The translations under genes and the position numbers were made by a program. DNA of 64,000 bases from Karalla daura (taxonomy: Eukaryota; Chordata; Actinopteri; Chaetodontiformes; Leiognathidae): positions 9,403,073 to 9,467,072 of the forward strand of contig CM055207.1 of NCBI GenBank assembly GCA_029224185.1. The letters run 5' to 3'. This document shows, in pieces, positions 1 through 10,095 of this stretch. The notes below the pieces were generated by a model. That model worked only from the letters and a program-made list of their open reading frames with translations, made no database searches and was not told the DNA's origin. Positions within the stretch are counted from its first letter, which is position 1. Every line of letters begins with the position of its first letter.

Positions 1-249
1 GACGTTTTCTTGTTCCTATAGTAACAACAGAACTGGGTTTCAGGGCTATTAGATTTTGATGTTAAAACACTGTTTTAACCCACATGGTGAATTTAAAGCA
101 CTTGTGAAAGCTCCAGAAAGCAGGCATGTTATGCCACTGCTAGGGTGGCACAATAAATCATTCATTGGAAGTGATCTAATTTCTACATGACTATCCTTCT
201 TTTATTTCACAAGTTGTGTCACAAACAAACGATCCTATTTTCCTCTCGG

Positions 250-548
250 TGTCTCTCTCAAGTTCTCCCAAATGCTGCACAGGACCAAGCACCAACCCTG
301 GGCTGACCCTGGAGCCTCCTCCATAGCACCCCCTCGCCTCTGGAGCTCCCTCCCTGAATACATTACGCACCGTCAAATCGCTCGTCGAAACCCACCTTTT
401 CAAATCCACTTTTAACCTGTAACATTAGCTTTTATTCTCTGTTCCTCCTTTCACTTTGTCTCGTACGCTGTCCCATGTTTGGTTTTGTAAAGCGTCTCTG
501 AGAGCTTTAAAAGCACTACATAAAGAAAATGCATGACTATGATTAATA
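250..548 (+). mobile_element. L2-like LINE 3' end relic
   Basis: Plus-strand translation gives PRLWSSLPEYI and, after a frameshift, a segment ending KSLVETHLFKSTFNL plus stop. This is the usual C-terminus of L2-type reverse transcriptase ORFs (W-NSLP ... LKTHLF). It is followed by a 3' tail resembling L2 (TGTAAAGCGTCTCTGAGAGC ... AAAAGCACTACATAAA). It is frameshifted and dead, inside a cep55 intron or 3' to the visible exons. Confidence 0.7.
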
Positions 549-735
549 TTGTCACTGCCATTTCCCTAAACATTCACTTGGGCGGTAGGACGGAGCCCTC
601 GTGAGCGTGTTTAACTTGTGGGTCTGACTCCTCCACTATAACTGTGTTTGCGGTGTCTTGGCCAGGTTCTTGCTTCCATCTCAAAGGGGCTAACCTGGTT
701 ATATAAGGACTGAACCAAACAACGATGTGTCTCAC

Positions 736-747
736 CCTCTGCTTTGG

Positions 748-787
<40 letters not shown>

Positions 788-895
788 GGCCTGTGCCAGC
801 TGCTGCTCCAGCTCCAGGGTGCGGGCGACCACGGACTGGACGTAAGCCTCTCTCTGCTGGTCGTAGGACAGCCACTGCTGGTTCTTCTCCAGAGC
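736..895 (-). CDS. cep55: cep55 coding exon 5: ESCRT/ALIX-binding region plus polyglutamine
   Basis: 160 nt, 53 codons plus one base, from GTCCCCCAG|GCTCTG to GAGG|GTGAGA. It starts with ALEKNQQWLSYDQQREAYVQ, the conserved EABR hinge, continues through SVVARTLELEQQLAQAK, then 12 CAG-encoded glutamines and AKAE. It ends in phase 1, so at least one further exon is needed. None was recognised in bases 1-735. Confidence 0.9.
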
Positions 896-3800
896 CTGGG
901 GGACGCAGACACCAGTCACCGGCAGCACTCGGATGTGCACGTGGATGTGTAAGTCTTTGTGTCCCCCCCCCCACAGGGACGGGGACTGCTGTGAGGAGTG
1001 GGATTTATCGATCGTGTCGATGGTGACATTAAGAGGTCGGATAAACTTCAGAAAGTGACTCATCTCGCCCACTGCGTCACTGTGAGTCGGATTGAAAACC
1101 TTCAAGTATTTGAGCGACAGGTGAGATTGTTTTTTTTTTTGTAAACATCAGAAACTTTATAGACTTAAATCACTGGACTCACATCTCTCAGTTGATCTTG
1201 TACCAAAGCCAAATCAGCAGGAGGAGCCTGTCCATTCTGTGGGGGGAGAGAGAGAGAGGGGGGAAAAAAAGACACTTATTATTTTTAAATGAAGCCAACT
1301 CTGATACAGATCAGCTCTTTTATCAGATCTTTTATCTATCTAGCTAAATCAGATTTTCACAAGATAAAATGTGATCACCAGTTTTTTCGGCGGTCTGCAG
1401 ATCAGACATGCAGCCTTGGAGTGAATTAGCAAGTCCTAAAAATCAAAGATGTGTTCTCCTCGCCAGCTGCCACTGTTTTTGTTATTATTCATGGCTGTTC
1501 GACAGCGCTGTCATGGGGAGGAACTTCAAAGAGAAGTTCGAGAACATTTTCAGAAAGAAAAACCGCAGCAGTCCAGTTTCACACAATGCCTCTTTCTGGA
1601 CATGCTCCAGACAAAAGAAGTCGCTGTGAAAGACAATAATGGCGCTCCATAATAAGTCAAAACCAGGGTGTTCTGGCTGTTGTTCGAGGCTGTTGTTTGC
1701 AGGACAAAATCTCACCAAACAGACGCTACATGTCCTGTAACGTTTGCAGGCACAAAGGAGCGGAAAAGAAAGAAAGAACCAGTGGTAAGATTGCTGCTCT
1801 CAATTATTCATCTGTGTGATTTTTAATAATGCAGGAAAGAAGAAGAAGAAGAAGAAGAAGAAGAAGAAGAAGAAGAAGAAGAAGAAGAAAAAACAACAAC
1901 ATAGGAGTCGCTTGGTCTTCCACGCATGACCCGAGGCATCAGGTGCTTAGGCTGCTTCCTTGACATCCGTCATCCCTAGAAGACGGTCAGTCATCTCATA
2001 ATTCTGTCCCCCTCCCTCTGACCCCTGACCCCGCCGTGGCACCGTCTAACCCCGATCATCAGACAAGCATCAGACAACTAAACCATCTTTTCTGCGCTAA
2101 GGCGCTAACGCTAGCGGACAAGCATCGTGAGCTCGTCAACTTTTTCCAGATGGATTTAAGCGCGCGTCCCATAAGCCAAGCCAGCTTATAGCATTTAGAA
2201 ATTAACGCGCAGGGTTCTCATGGTCAGATTATTGCTAGTAATACCATGAGGAGCTAAAGCAATAATGCCAGAAGTGTCGAGCATACCTGGAAAACTAGCC
2301 GCAAGACAAAACTGATCTGCCCAGCAGAATGACTGTGATTTGAAAACATTTGCAATGAAACCTTTGTCATTTCATTAAAACCTCTGCAACCTTGATGGTG
2401 ACTTTCACATCGGAGCAGGATTTATGAACAACAACCTGAGAACATTTGGATTCACAGGCAGCGCTTTGCAGGCTGACCTTTCCTGAGGAACATCTGCAAG
2501 GAAACTTCAAATAAAACGCATCTGCAGCATTTTGAAGGGGGCTGTGCTGCTACAGAGAGTGAAATCAAACACTTCCCTTCACACTACGCGTCAACCAAGG
2601 CCTCGACAATGAGACGCCGTCTCCCCTTGAGGCGGCAGGTGCAGTTATCTTTTCCACTTTTGGAGGAAAACAGGAGGCACCTTGATAGAGTTGACATCAG
2701 AACGGCGTTTGCCCCGTTTGCCTCTGAATGGCGTAAACATGTCTGCCGTCAGCTCTGCGGTAAGAGCGAACCCTGAGGGACGCACAGGGCAAAGGTTAGG
2801 AGTGGCGTTCCCAGCCCACACCTGGTTTCCAGCGGCTCGCGTGGTTTACTGCGAGCCCGTCCCCGCTGGACTGGAAAACAGCAGGCCGGAGGGGAGCTTC
2901 AGTACGGAGCGCGTGCTGATTATTCTCTCTGTTCTGCCTTGATCTACACTCGATAAGTCTTTTCAGCATAAGACACGGCGGACTCCAGGGCACTCTCCCT
3001 CACTGGTGTGTGGGCTGCAGATCTTTAAGAGGGAAAAAACAAACAAATAAAATAAAAAAAAAAAACACTTTATCGCCACATCTAACTGGCTAAGTTTAAA
3101 GAGTTCCATTTACACCAAGAGCAGTCAAATCGATAGTCTTGCAAAAAAAATGATGTAAATATATTTCTTGGCTCCAGTCAAAGTTGGATTCATGGAGCAG
3201 CCACAGTTTTGGCAAAAAAGTGAAACGTTTTTACATTAAACGTGCTCTCTGCTTCACGCTTCAGAGGACGTCATTCCCTGCTTCTGAAGGTTTGATTATG
3301 ATGGAAGAAAACCAGGAGCTCCTGGAAAAATCGAGTCAGAAAAAGAAAAAAAAAAAAGATTCAGGGAAAATTGGTTGGCTTGTTTTGTTCTCCTGGAGTC
3401 AAGTTTGAATTACTTTCAAGTAAGCTTCGCTATAGCCCCCCGAGAAGCCCCTGCGAGTCCTGGGCCATTTAAACTGCTGAAGCCCTCACTTGTGATTTTG
3501 CAGCCTAAGCCTCTCCAGGAGCCACAGAGAATCCTGATGACCGCTCTCGGAGAGCGCAGCGAGGGCCTACTGTGCCGGAATCATCAAAGGGCCGACCGGG
3601 AAGCAGCGCTGCCTTACGATAACGAACAAGAGACTAGGATTGTGACTGGGCTGAGGGCTCATCTTGAACTGATGGCTTTCACCGTTTTGTCTCCTGGATA
3701 AAACGGTGACTCTAACCTGCCCGAATCTGACACGCGTTTAATGCTGAGAAAGTATTAATGAGCCGTGTGTGTCTCACACCTTGCATTACAAAAAAATTAC

Positions 3801-6731
3801 TGAGGCGTCTCCTGAGAGATGACACTAATGTCCGCAGCCGAGGGGAGGGGAGAAAAAAAAACGGAGGTCACACAATGCCACCTAGTGGACGCAGGTCTAA
3901 CAACATCTGTATTTCCAAACATCTCTTTTCGGTTTGAGAGCGAGAGGGAATGGTGGGTGTGTGTTCCCAGTGATGGACTGGAGAGCTGGCCCAGGGTGTA
4001 TTCTAGCAACACCACTAGTTACAAAGCGGGTATGACGGACGGTTAGATGATCGGCACGGGTGTGAAGTGACATTTAAACCTCTGGGAGTGAACAATCTGA
4101 GCTGCTGTAGCTGAAGGTGCCAGGATGTTTAATAACAGTGATCAGAAATGAAAACTACTCATTCTGATAAACATCCCATTTGCTCCTCCGTTTAAAAAGC
4201 GCTTCTCTGCTTGAGCCCAGGTGGATGAATCACTAAATATCAAAGTTTAACAGAAAGATGTTTCTCCTGCGTCAGTATTACACAAAGCTGCTGCAGGATG
4301 TATTCATATGCTGAGGAGGGAAGGAACGAGGAGGAAACCGCTCCACCAACTTTGTACGTCAGTGATTTCTGACAACAAAGTTGTAACTCTTTCCCCAGGA
4401 ATCCTAATATCTACACCCCCCCCCCCCACCCATGTGTTCTCTAACAAACAGCCAGAAATAGTAATACTAATGACATCCTGGAGCTGTGTATCAATAACCA
4501 AAGATAGGTTCGTGAATACGCTTTTTAATTATAAAAATTTCCCCATTAACACTCTGCAAGCCCTGCATGACCAAACGCATCTAATCAGACACATTTCAAA
4601 GCCAACCATATTATCACCGAGCAGACTTCCAGAGAGATAATTGGTTGTGTAGAACTTTAGGCCCAATTCCAACCCACCCCCTAGAGACTGGAGCCCTGAA
4701 CCCTCCCTGACTTCAGTGACGTCAGCTGTCAGGGACTGGGTGTGAGAGTGAGAGGGCTCCAGATGTTGTGAACGGACCTCTCACGTTTCCATGACAACAT
4801 GTCGTTGAGACCAACTTGGATTTAGAGTCTCTTACTGCAGACAAGGCATGTGAGGAATAGATTTCCTGATCAGACGATCTTAATCCAAGAGGTAGTTTCA
4901 AAATAATTATTGTATTCAGTGACAGACTGGCCATAGGACATGATGGGAAACTGTCACAACGGCCATGTAAGGTTGCAGCCGTGTTCATAAATAAAAAAAT
5001 ATAGATTTCTTCTGAGGCAAAATATATTTTTTTTATTGACTGTCCTCCTATGTACGTGTCTTCACAACGCTATGAACTGCGGGTAATGTCCTTACAGTAA
5101 GTCAGCATCGATGCTGACTGGGGGCATGAGGGGCTCATTCACTGACTCGCTGACTTGATGACCTGACAACAGAACAGCCCTCACACACTCACTGACTTCA
5201 CGCGTACACGCATCTAAGCCAGCCAGTCCATAATGGGTCGGTCTGGAATTTGGCCTTATTGTCCCTGCCAATTGTTTTTTAAGCAGCGAGAAAACGCGAC
5301 AAAAGGCTGCGAGTTGGCCAACTCACCGTTGCCACCTGTGCTTCCAGGGACTGGCAGCGAGCAGAAACTGTGGCCAGCTGGTTTTTCAGGTTCACGGTCT
5401 CCTGCGACAGGTTCTGGAGCGACACGTCTCTCTGCTCGGCCTCCTTCCTGCGCTGCTCCAGCTGGGCCTGCAGCGCAGCCACCACCTGAGACAGGCACGG
5501 CCGTAAAAAGAGAAATGATGTCACCCTCGACTCTCTGTGCACGCGGAGACGGTTTACTGAGAGCGCTTGCTCCTCTGCCAGTCTGCATCACACAAATGAC
5601 ATTACATGGCTGGCTGGCAGTGCCCAGTGAGCAGCTCCGCTTTTAGTGCTTTTGTTGATGAAAGTTAATGAGGAAAGAGGCAAGTGTGATTAAATCGCAT
5701 TACAAATTCACAATCTCAAATGGCTGATGTTCCATTTACCAGCATGCCATTTTCCAAGTCTTAGCCCGACGCTACTCTGACTAGCTTAAATTAGAAAACG
5801 ATTTCTGCGACAATGGAGAAAGCGATTTCACAACGATAAGAACCTCAAATAGATAGCATCAAATTCTCCGGCAGTGTCATTAACAATAAAATGCAATGAA
5901 TGCTAATACATACTTAGACCCACAATGGTGAAAGATAGCTGCTTTATAAATATCAAGTGAAGCGCATCCACACCATGTGTTAGAAAGTGTACCATCAAAG
6001 TGGGATAGAAGCGATTCCCCCCAACTGTTTTTGTGGCAGCTGAGAGGAAGTGCTGGCATATTCTCCCCCGTCTCTCTGACAGTTAGTCAGAAATACATAC
6101 TGTATGCTGCCAGTGCAGTGCCAAAAGTGCATCAAGCTCGCGCAATTTCACAAGTTCAGGACTGCTGTTAGTGAGAGGAAGCTGTGGTTACATCTCCCAT
6201 GCACGGGAAACTACAGGCTCAGAGTGGCCGTATCTGTATCGCTGTGTGCACACCTTCACTGCATTGATTTCTGCAGAGATGTGTCATGTGTACGCACCTC
6301 TCCTCCTCTCGCTGTCAGCTGCTGTCTCAGTGTTTCTAGCTCCTGCTCCTTAACAAGCAGCTGCTGATTGTTTCTCTCACGCAGCGTCTCCAGGGAAAGA
6401 ATCCTCTGAAACAAATCAGCAAGAGGTACCATTATGCACATTCAGATTCCACAACAAAAAAAATAAAATAAATCAGCCCACAGACAGAGGCATGTAGACA
6501 GACGAGCGTGAAGGCAGTCTGCTAAACAAATGCTTCCTTTACCTCCAGCAGTTTGCTTTTGTCCGCATCCGGGGGTCTGATGTGGCGTTTGGAAAGTTCA
6601 TCGATCTTCCTCCTGAGGTGTGCGTTCTCCTTCCTCACTTTCTCCAGCTCAGCGTCTGTCTTAGGGGAGGAGCTGCTGGATTTGAACCCCAGCCTGCTGA
6701 CAAGTCCCTCTTTAGCACCTTTAGATGTCAT
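736..6731 (-). CDS. cep55: cep55 (centrosomal protein 55), 5' five coding exons, 3' part beyond window
   Basis: CEP55 is a coiled-coil scaffold that moves from the centrosome to the midbody and recruits ALIX and TSG101 (ESCRT) for abscission. Five minus-strand exons with GT-AG borders (6731-6543, 6405-6298, 5485-5327, 1236-1183, 895-736) join without a frameshift: 63+36+53+18+53 codons, last codon split. The N-terminus (MTSKGAKEGLVSRLGF) and the heptad-rich region to about residue 150 follow vertebrate CEP55. The segment ALEKNQQWLSYDQQREAYVQ (about 171-190) is nearly identical to the human ALIX-binding hinge and keeps the Trp and Tyr (about W178, Y181) known to contact ALIX. Twelve glutamines (about 208-219) follow directly, which the human protein as I recall it lacks. 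The rest, including the C-terminal zinc-finger-like end, must lie left of position 1. Family identity is seen from sequence plus knowledge of CEP55. The exon joins are inferred from splice signals and phase. Confidence 0.92.
749..784 (-). repeat. (CAG)12 coding triplet repeat in cep55
   Basis: Twelve uninterrupted CTG triplets on the plus strand, read as CAG (Gln) on the cep55 coding strand. A pure repeat of this length is likely to vary in length between individuals. It lies just C-terminal to the ALIX/TSG101-binding segment. Confidence 0.97.
1183..1236 (-). CDS. cep55: cep55 coding exon 4 (short, 54 nt)
   Basis: 18 codons, NGQAPPADLALVQDQLRD, phase 0 at both ends. The acceptor is CCCCCCACAG and the donor GAT|GTGAGT. 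Too short for ordinary ORF calling. It was placed because its last residues, QLRD, match human EIQLKD immediately before ALEKNQQWL and because the phases fit exactly. The intron to the next exon is only 287 bp. Confidence 0.85.
1837..1890 (+). repeat. (AAG)n microsatellite
   Basis: About 17 near-perfect AAG triplets followed by an A-run, in a cep55 intron. Confidence 0.95.
3940..4040 (+). mobile_element. 3' fragment of tRNA-derived SINE (DANA/HE1/V-SINE-like)
   Basis: Contains the typical 3' body: GGTGGGTGTGTGTTCCCAGT, GATGGACTGGAGAGCTGGCC, then CAGGGTGTATTCT and a degenerate GACGGACGGTTAGATGA end. Truncated at the 5' side. Confidence 0.5.
5327..5485 (-). CDS. cep55: cep55 coding exon 3
   Basis: 159 nt, 53 codons, phase 0 at both ends, between CCTGTCTCAG and ACG|GTGAGT. 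It encodes a continuous coiled coil beginning VVAALQAQLEQRRKEAEQRD and ending SLEAQVAT. It corresponds to the human segment ending in SAATSRIAELESKT. Confidence 0.88.
6298..6405 (-). CDS. cep55: cep55 coding exon 2
   Basis: 108 nt, 36 codons, phase 0 at both ends, between TTTGTTTCAG and GAG|GTGCGT. It encodes RILSLETLRERNNQQLLVKE and continues to TARGGE. This is the coiled coil equivalent to the human KIRVLEAEKEKNAYQLTEKD stretch. Confidence 0.88.
6543..6731 (-). CDS. cep55: cep55 coding exon 1 (start codon)
   Basis: 63 codons from the ATG at 6731, with context CTCGCC-ATG-A, to a GAG|GTAAAG donor. The peptide is Ser/Lys-rich, then a coiled coil beginning near DAELEKVRKENAHLRRKIDE. The exon probably begins at 6761 in the 5' UTR after the acceptor ...ACATAG. 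It ends in phase 0. This start is chosen because its N-terminus matches CEP55 and the exon upstream appears non-coding. Confidence 0.9.
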
Positions 6732-7458
6732 GGCGAGCGTTGAGGGGGCAGCAGAAGACGTCTATGTGTAAATGAGACAATTGTCAGAATGGGTGTTTAT
6801 GTAAAATTAAGCAATTTTTTTTTTTTTAAGGTGTCCTGTTCAGCAGCCTAAGCATATAGTAAAAGGTATTCCAAAATAAGATCAACAACAGGTGCACTGT
6901 AGCTTACTGAACTTAATGTATTGGGGGAAAAAACAAAAACAACAAAACATCATTATTGATTTTACTGGGGTTTTATTATAATATTAGGGGTCTGGAGAGA
7001 AAGAGAGAAGGTGAAAAGTAAAAATAGAAATAACAAATACAACAGAAGCACACACAAAAGGTTATTCAGGTATCTCAACCTCAGTTTTTTTAAATTAGGC
7101 TTATTTATGTGTACAACTAATAATTAAACCAGGGTTAAAGATCACAACTACCATATAAGACAAAAAAGAACAACCAAACTACTGGCAAACAACCTTAATA
7201 TTGAATTTTGGCATTAATATATTGTGCGGTTTCTGAAAAAAACCCCACTCAATCCTCGTATATCCCTATTTTTTAAGAAAATTTAACTATGATCGGTTGC
7301 TTGTGAAACAAAACTGACGGTAGTAGAGCCGAGTCAGTGGCCGAGAACGCTTCTAATTAACAAATGCTCGTCCTATTTTTTACAGGCTACGATGTCGTTC
7401 TAAAGGACAGATTAGGTTAAGATAAAGACATTACTTATAATAAATCATAGACACTTAC

Positions 7459-7545
7459 TGACAAAAGGAACAGAAGATATCACACTGACAACAGCCTGTT
7501 TGGGACCACAAGCCGTTTTCAAACCAAACGCTTTCGTTTCCTGAA
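7459..7545 (-). other. cep55: probable non-coding first exon of cep55
   Basis: A strong donor, TCA|GTAAGTG, at 7459/7458 on the minus strand fits the acceptor at 6762-6763 ahead of the start codon. This gives a 5' UTR intron of about 0.7 kb. The 5' limit is only a guess from the position of the promoter elements. Confidence 0.45.
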
Positions 7546-7640
7546 GTTTGAATTGCAGCGCGTTGACGTCATGTCCGTGACGCAACGTCGGGGACGCGCA
7601 CGTTTGTATAATCCGGCGTGTCTCGCCGGGCGGTGCTGTA
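7505..7640 (-). promoter_or_regulatory. putative cep55 promoter with CRE and CHR elements
   Basis: CpG-rich relative to the AT-rich flanks. A perfect CRE palindrome TGACGTCA lies at 7564-7571. A CHR-type TTTGAA lies at 7547-7552 on the plus strand, and another on the minus strand at 7518-7523. CHR elements drive G2/M expression through DREAM/MuvB, and CEP55 is a known G2/M gene. No TATA box in a convincing position. Assignment is inferred from motif content and location. Confidence 0.5.
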
Positions 7641-8084
7641 ATAAAGATTTACCGTTTTTTTTCATTCTCATGCAAATATATTCCAGAGTGTGTTCAAATT
7701 ATATGGTCTTCGACCCCAAAATATGTCTGTGTCACTTAAGCGAGTTAGCAAGACGCGTTTTTAAGATTTCCCGGATCTTCAACATCTGACTTTGTGTCAC
7801 TCCGGACTGTCCCCTGCCATAACAGGGAGCACAATTCAACCGAGAGCCAAAACAGGCTTTTCGTGTCAGTATCTATGCAGGATTTCCACATGTGTTCAAG
7901 ACTTTGTTATGTGGAAATTGTGCTGTCAGGAAACACCCACACTACAACTTAGTCTACAAGCACATTCCCTGTGTGCCATTTGATAATAGCCAACCTACCA
8001 CATATTATCAGGGGACATCGCAGGAGGCCTGGGCTGGGGTTTACACTGCATGGACAACAACAGGAAATTGACTACCTCTGGCCC

Positions 8085-8625
8085 ATTTACAATATTTATG
8101 ACTGGCAAGATGCAGAGAAAGAGAGTTGTACATCCTGAGAACCACACACCAAGAAAAGCAATCTAATTTATGTTGTCCAATGCATCCAAGAATGCTCTGA
8201 GGGCTAATTCTTCAGATCTTGACTCAGCAGCACGGCTTCATTTGGAAGACAAAGGCCACTCCTTTGGAGACAACAATGTGCACACAGACAGGGGAAATGG
8301 ATGGATTTGAAAGGAGCAAAAGAAAGCATTTATGTCAATATAGAGAGATTGTATCTGAACAGAGCCACACCCCACCCTCCCATATACAGTGCTTTCTTAC
8401 CGGGATTTTCAAAACAAGTCATGTAGCCTCAATGGAGGGAAACCAACAACAACAGTCATTTACAGCAGACCTCAGGTGACCCAAATGGCTCCGAACAACA
8501 ACTAGGAACTGACAATGGCGAAGCTAACAACTTCAGCCACTCAGAACTGATGAAACTGGAGTAGAGGTGAAACATCTAGTTTACAATTGCCACATCTCTA
8601 CGACTCCTTGAATTTTGTGCAAAAA
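8085..8625 (+). mobile_element. Penelope-like element relic with GIY-YIG endonuclease remnants
   Basis: Plus-strand translation in shifting frames recovers the C-terminal GIY-YIG region of fish Penelope-like (Neptune/Poseidon-type) elements: SNLIYVVQCIQECSEG, then DSAARLHLEDKGHSFGDNNV, then KGAKESIYVNIERLYLNRA. The catalytic segment between CSEG and DSAA is deleted, and there are several stops and frameshifts. The trailing sequence, from AACTGATGAAACTGGAG to CAATTGCCACATCTCTACGA, resembles the usual 3' end of these elements. Non-functional. Confidence 0.75.
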
Positions 8626-9884
8626 CAAGCAAAAAAAAAAGTCAAGCAATTCTGGCAATGTGTCTAACACAAAGCGGGTGTGTAATACCTTGTAAATGAG
8701 TTCATAAGTGAGTACATAAACAAATCATGTCTATGGTCAGTTTGCTTTGACTCTCTGTTCCCCAAAATAATGTTCTTTTCAGAGAAAGTAAACTTCACCT
8801 TTACTCTCTACCTGGCATGTTTTTCTGTTGCAGAAATATTTTTCTACAGGTCAAATTGGATTTTTTCATTTCTGTACCTTCTGTTCTGGGATCCAAATTT
8901 GTGATTGTCGTCTTGTTTTTCCCCCCTCACATACACTGAACAGAGGCATTTAAGCATATAAATAACCCCACTGGTAATGTATTTTCAACCAAATGCCAGT
9001 TCTGAATGCAATCCTTCATTTTCACTTCCCTTATGATGAAAATATCCTTTCCCAGGGCTTTTATGGACTGCGATGAATCTGTGCAAATCTGATAAATCAA
9101 AAAGCCTTTCAAGCTTTTGTTTCGCGAAGAAAGGGTTGGGAGTTGAAAATATCGTCCTTGCTTTCATTAGAGGGCAAAATAACCCAGTGTTTCAATATTG
9201 GAGATATGATTTGATTTAGCAAAGGCAAAAACAGGAAGTAAATACACATAAATGATTTTGTGTGAAATGAAATGATTTGTATTTGACTTGCTCGCTGGCT
9301 GCATTAGATATTCTTTAGACCTCTCTCAGACTGGTCCAAAGAAACACAGTGCACTGTGCCAGACTATCACCTTGTTGGAAACTTGTTTTTAAGTTCCTCT
9401 GACCTTGCTTCAACTGATGAGGCACAAGTTCTTTTCAGTCAGTAAAACTGGCATAAAGACAAAATGTACTTTTTGATATGCGTCAGATGGAAACTGTTGG
9501 CAGGCGGTCGCATTTCTGTCAGCAACGTTGTTTAAATATCAGTTGACAAATGTGAACCAAGTGTACTCTGATATCCAAAATCTTGTTAGATTCAGAGCTG
9601 TAATTCCTATAAAGTCAGATTCATGATGAACGAAGTTTAAATGCACTTTGAACAGCATGCACCATGCATTTAAAATATTAAACAGAATCCCTACAAGTTT
9701 GCTCTCACTGACTTTGCAGGTAGGTAATAACCACCCATATTCATGTCTGTTGTCAAGGAGACAGCTGCTCATATCCCCTGAGGCTCTGCCTCAGCCCGCC
9801 CTGCCTTCTTATAACCTACAACCTGTTACATACTAATACACAATCTGTTTGCATGTTCTATGATATCGGTTATACCTCCATCCA

Positions 9885-10095
9885 CGGCGGCATGGTTGAT
9901 TAGCAAATAGTGCTGTTGCCTCATAGTGAGAAGGTTTGAATCCCAGTCAAACTGAATGCCTTACTGTGTGATTTTTTTCATTCTATGTTCTCTGTGTTCA
10001 TGAAGGTGTTCTACAGGTGCTCAAGGTGTTTCCTCCCACAGTCTGAAAAACCATGCATTAAGGTCTATAAATTGCTCCTAGCTGTGACTGTATTT
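9885..10095 (+). mobile_element. tRNA-derived SINE, degraded
   Basis: Promoter-like 5' part (TAGCAAATAGTGCTGTTGCC-TCATAGTGAGAAGGTTTGAATCCC, matching an A/B-box tRNA head) followed by body landmarks GTTTCCTCCCACAGTCTGAA and CCATGCATTAAGG. Order and orientation match DANA/HE1-type fish SINEs. Confidence 0.65.

Larger units (their letters stand above)
1237..5326. other. cep55 intron between coding exons 3 and 4
   Basis: No exon recognised in this 4.1-kb intron on either strand. It holds an AAG triplet tract (1837-1890), a C10 run near 4420, a SINE 3' fragment (3940-4040) and a 20-bp perfect palindrome (5100-5119). Open frames at 3375-3701 and 4308-4640 resemble no family and are probably chance. 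Confidence 0.6.

Noticed and set aside
3375..3701. 108-codon plus-strand frame in a cep55 intron
   Set aside because: No motif, no splice or start context. Probably chance.
9905..9960. tRNA-like A/B boxes
   Set aside because: They belong to SINE heads, not to tRNA genes. No cloverleaf with intact acceptor stem.
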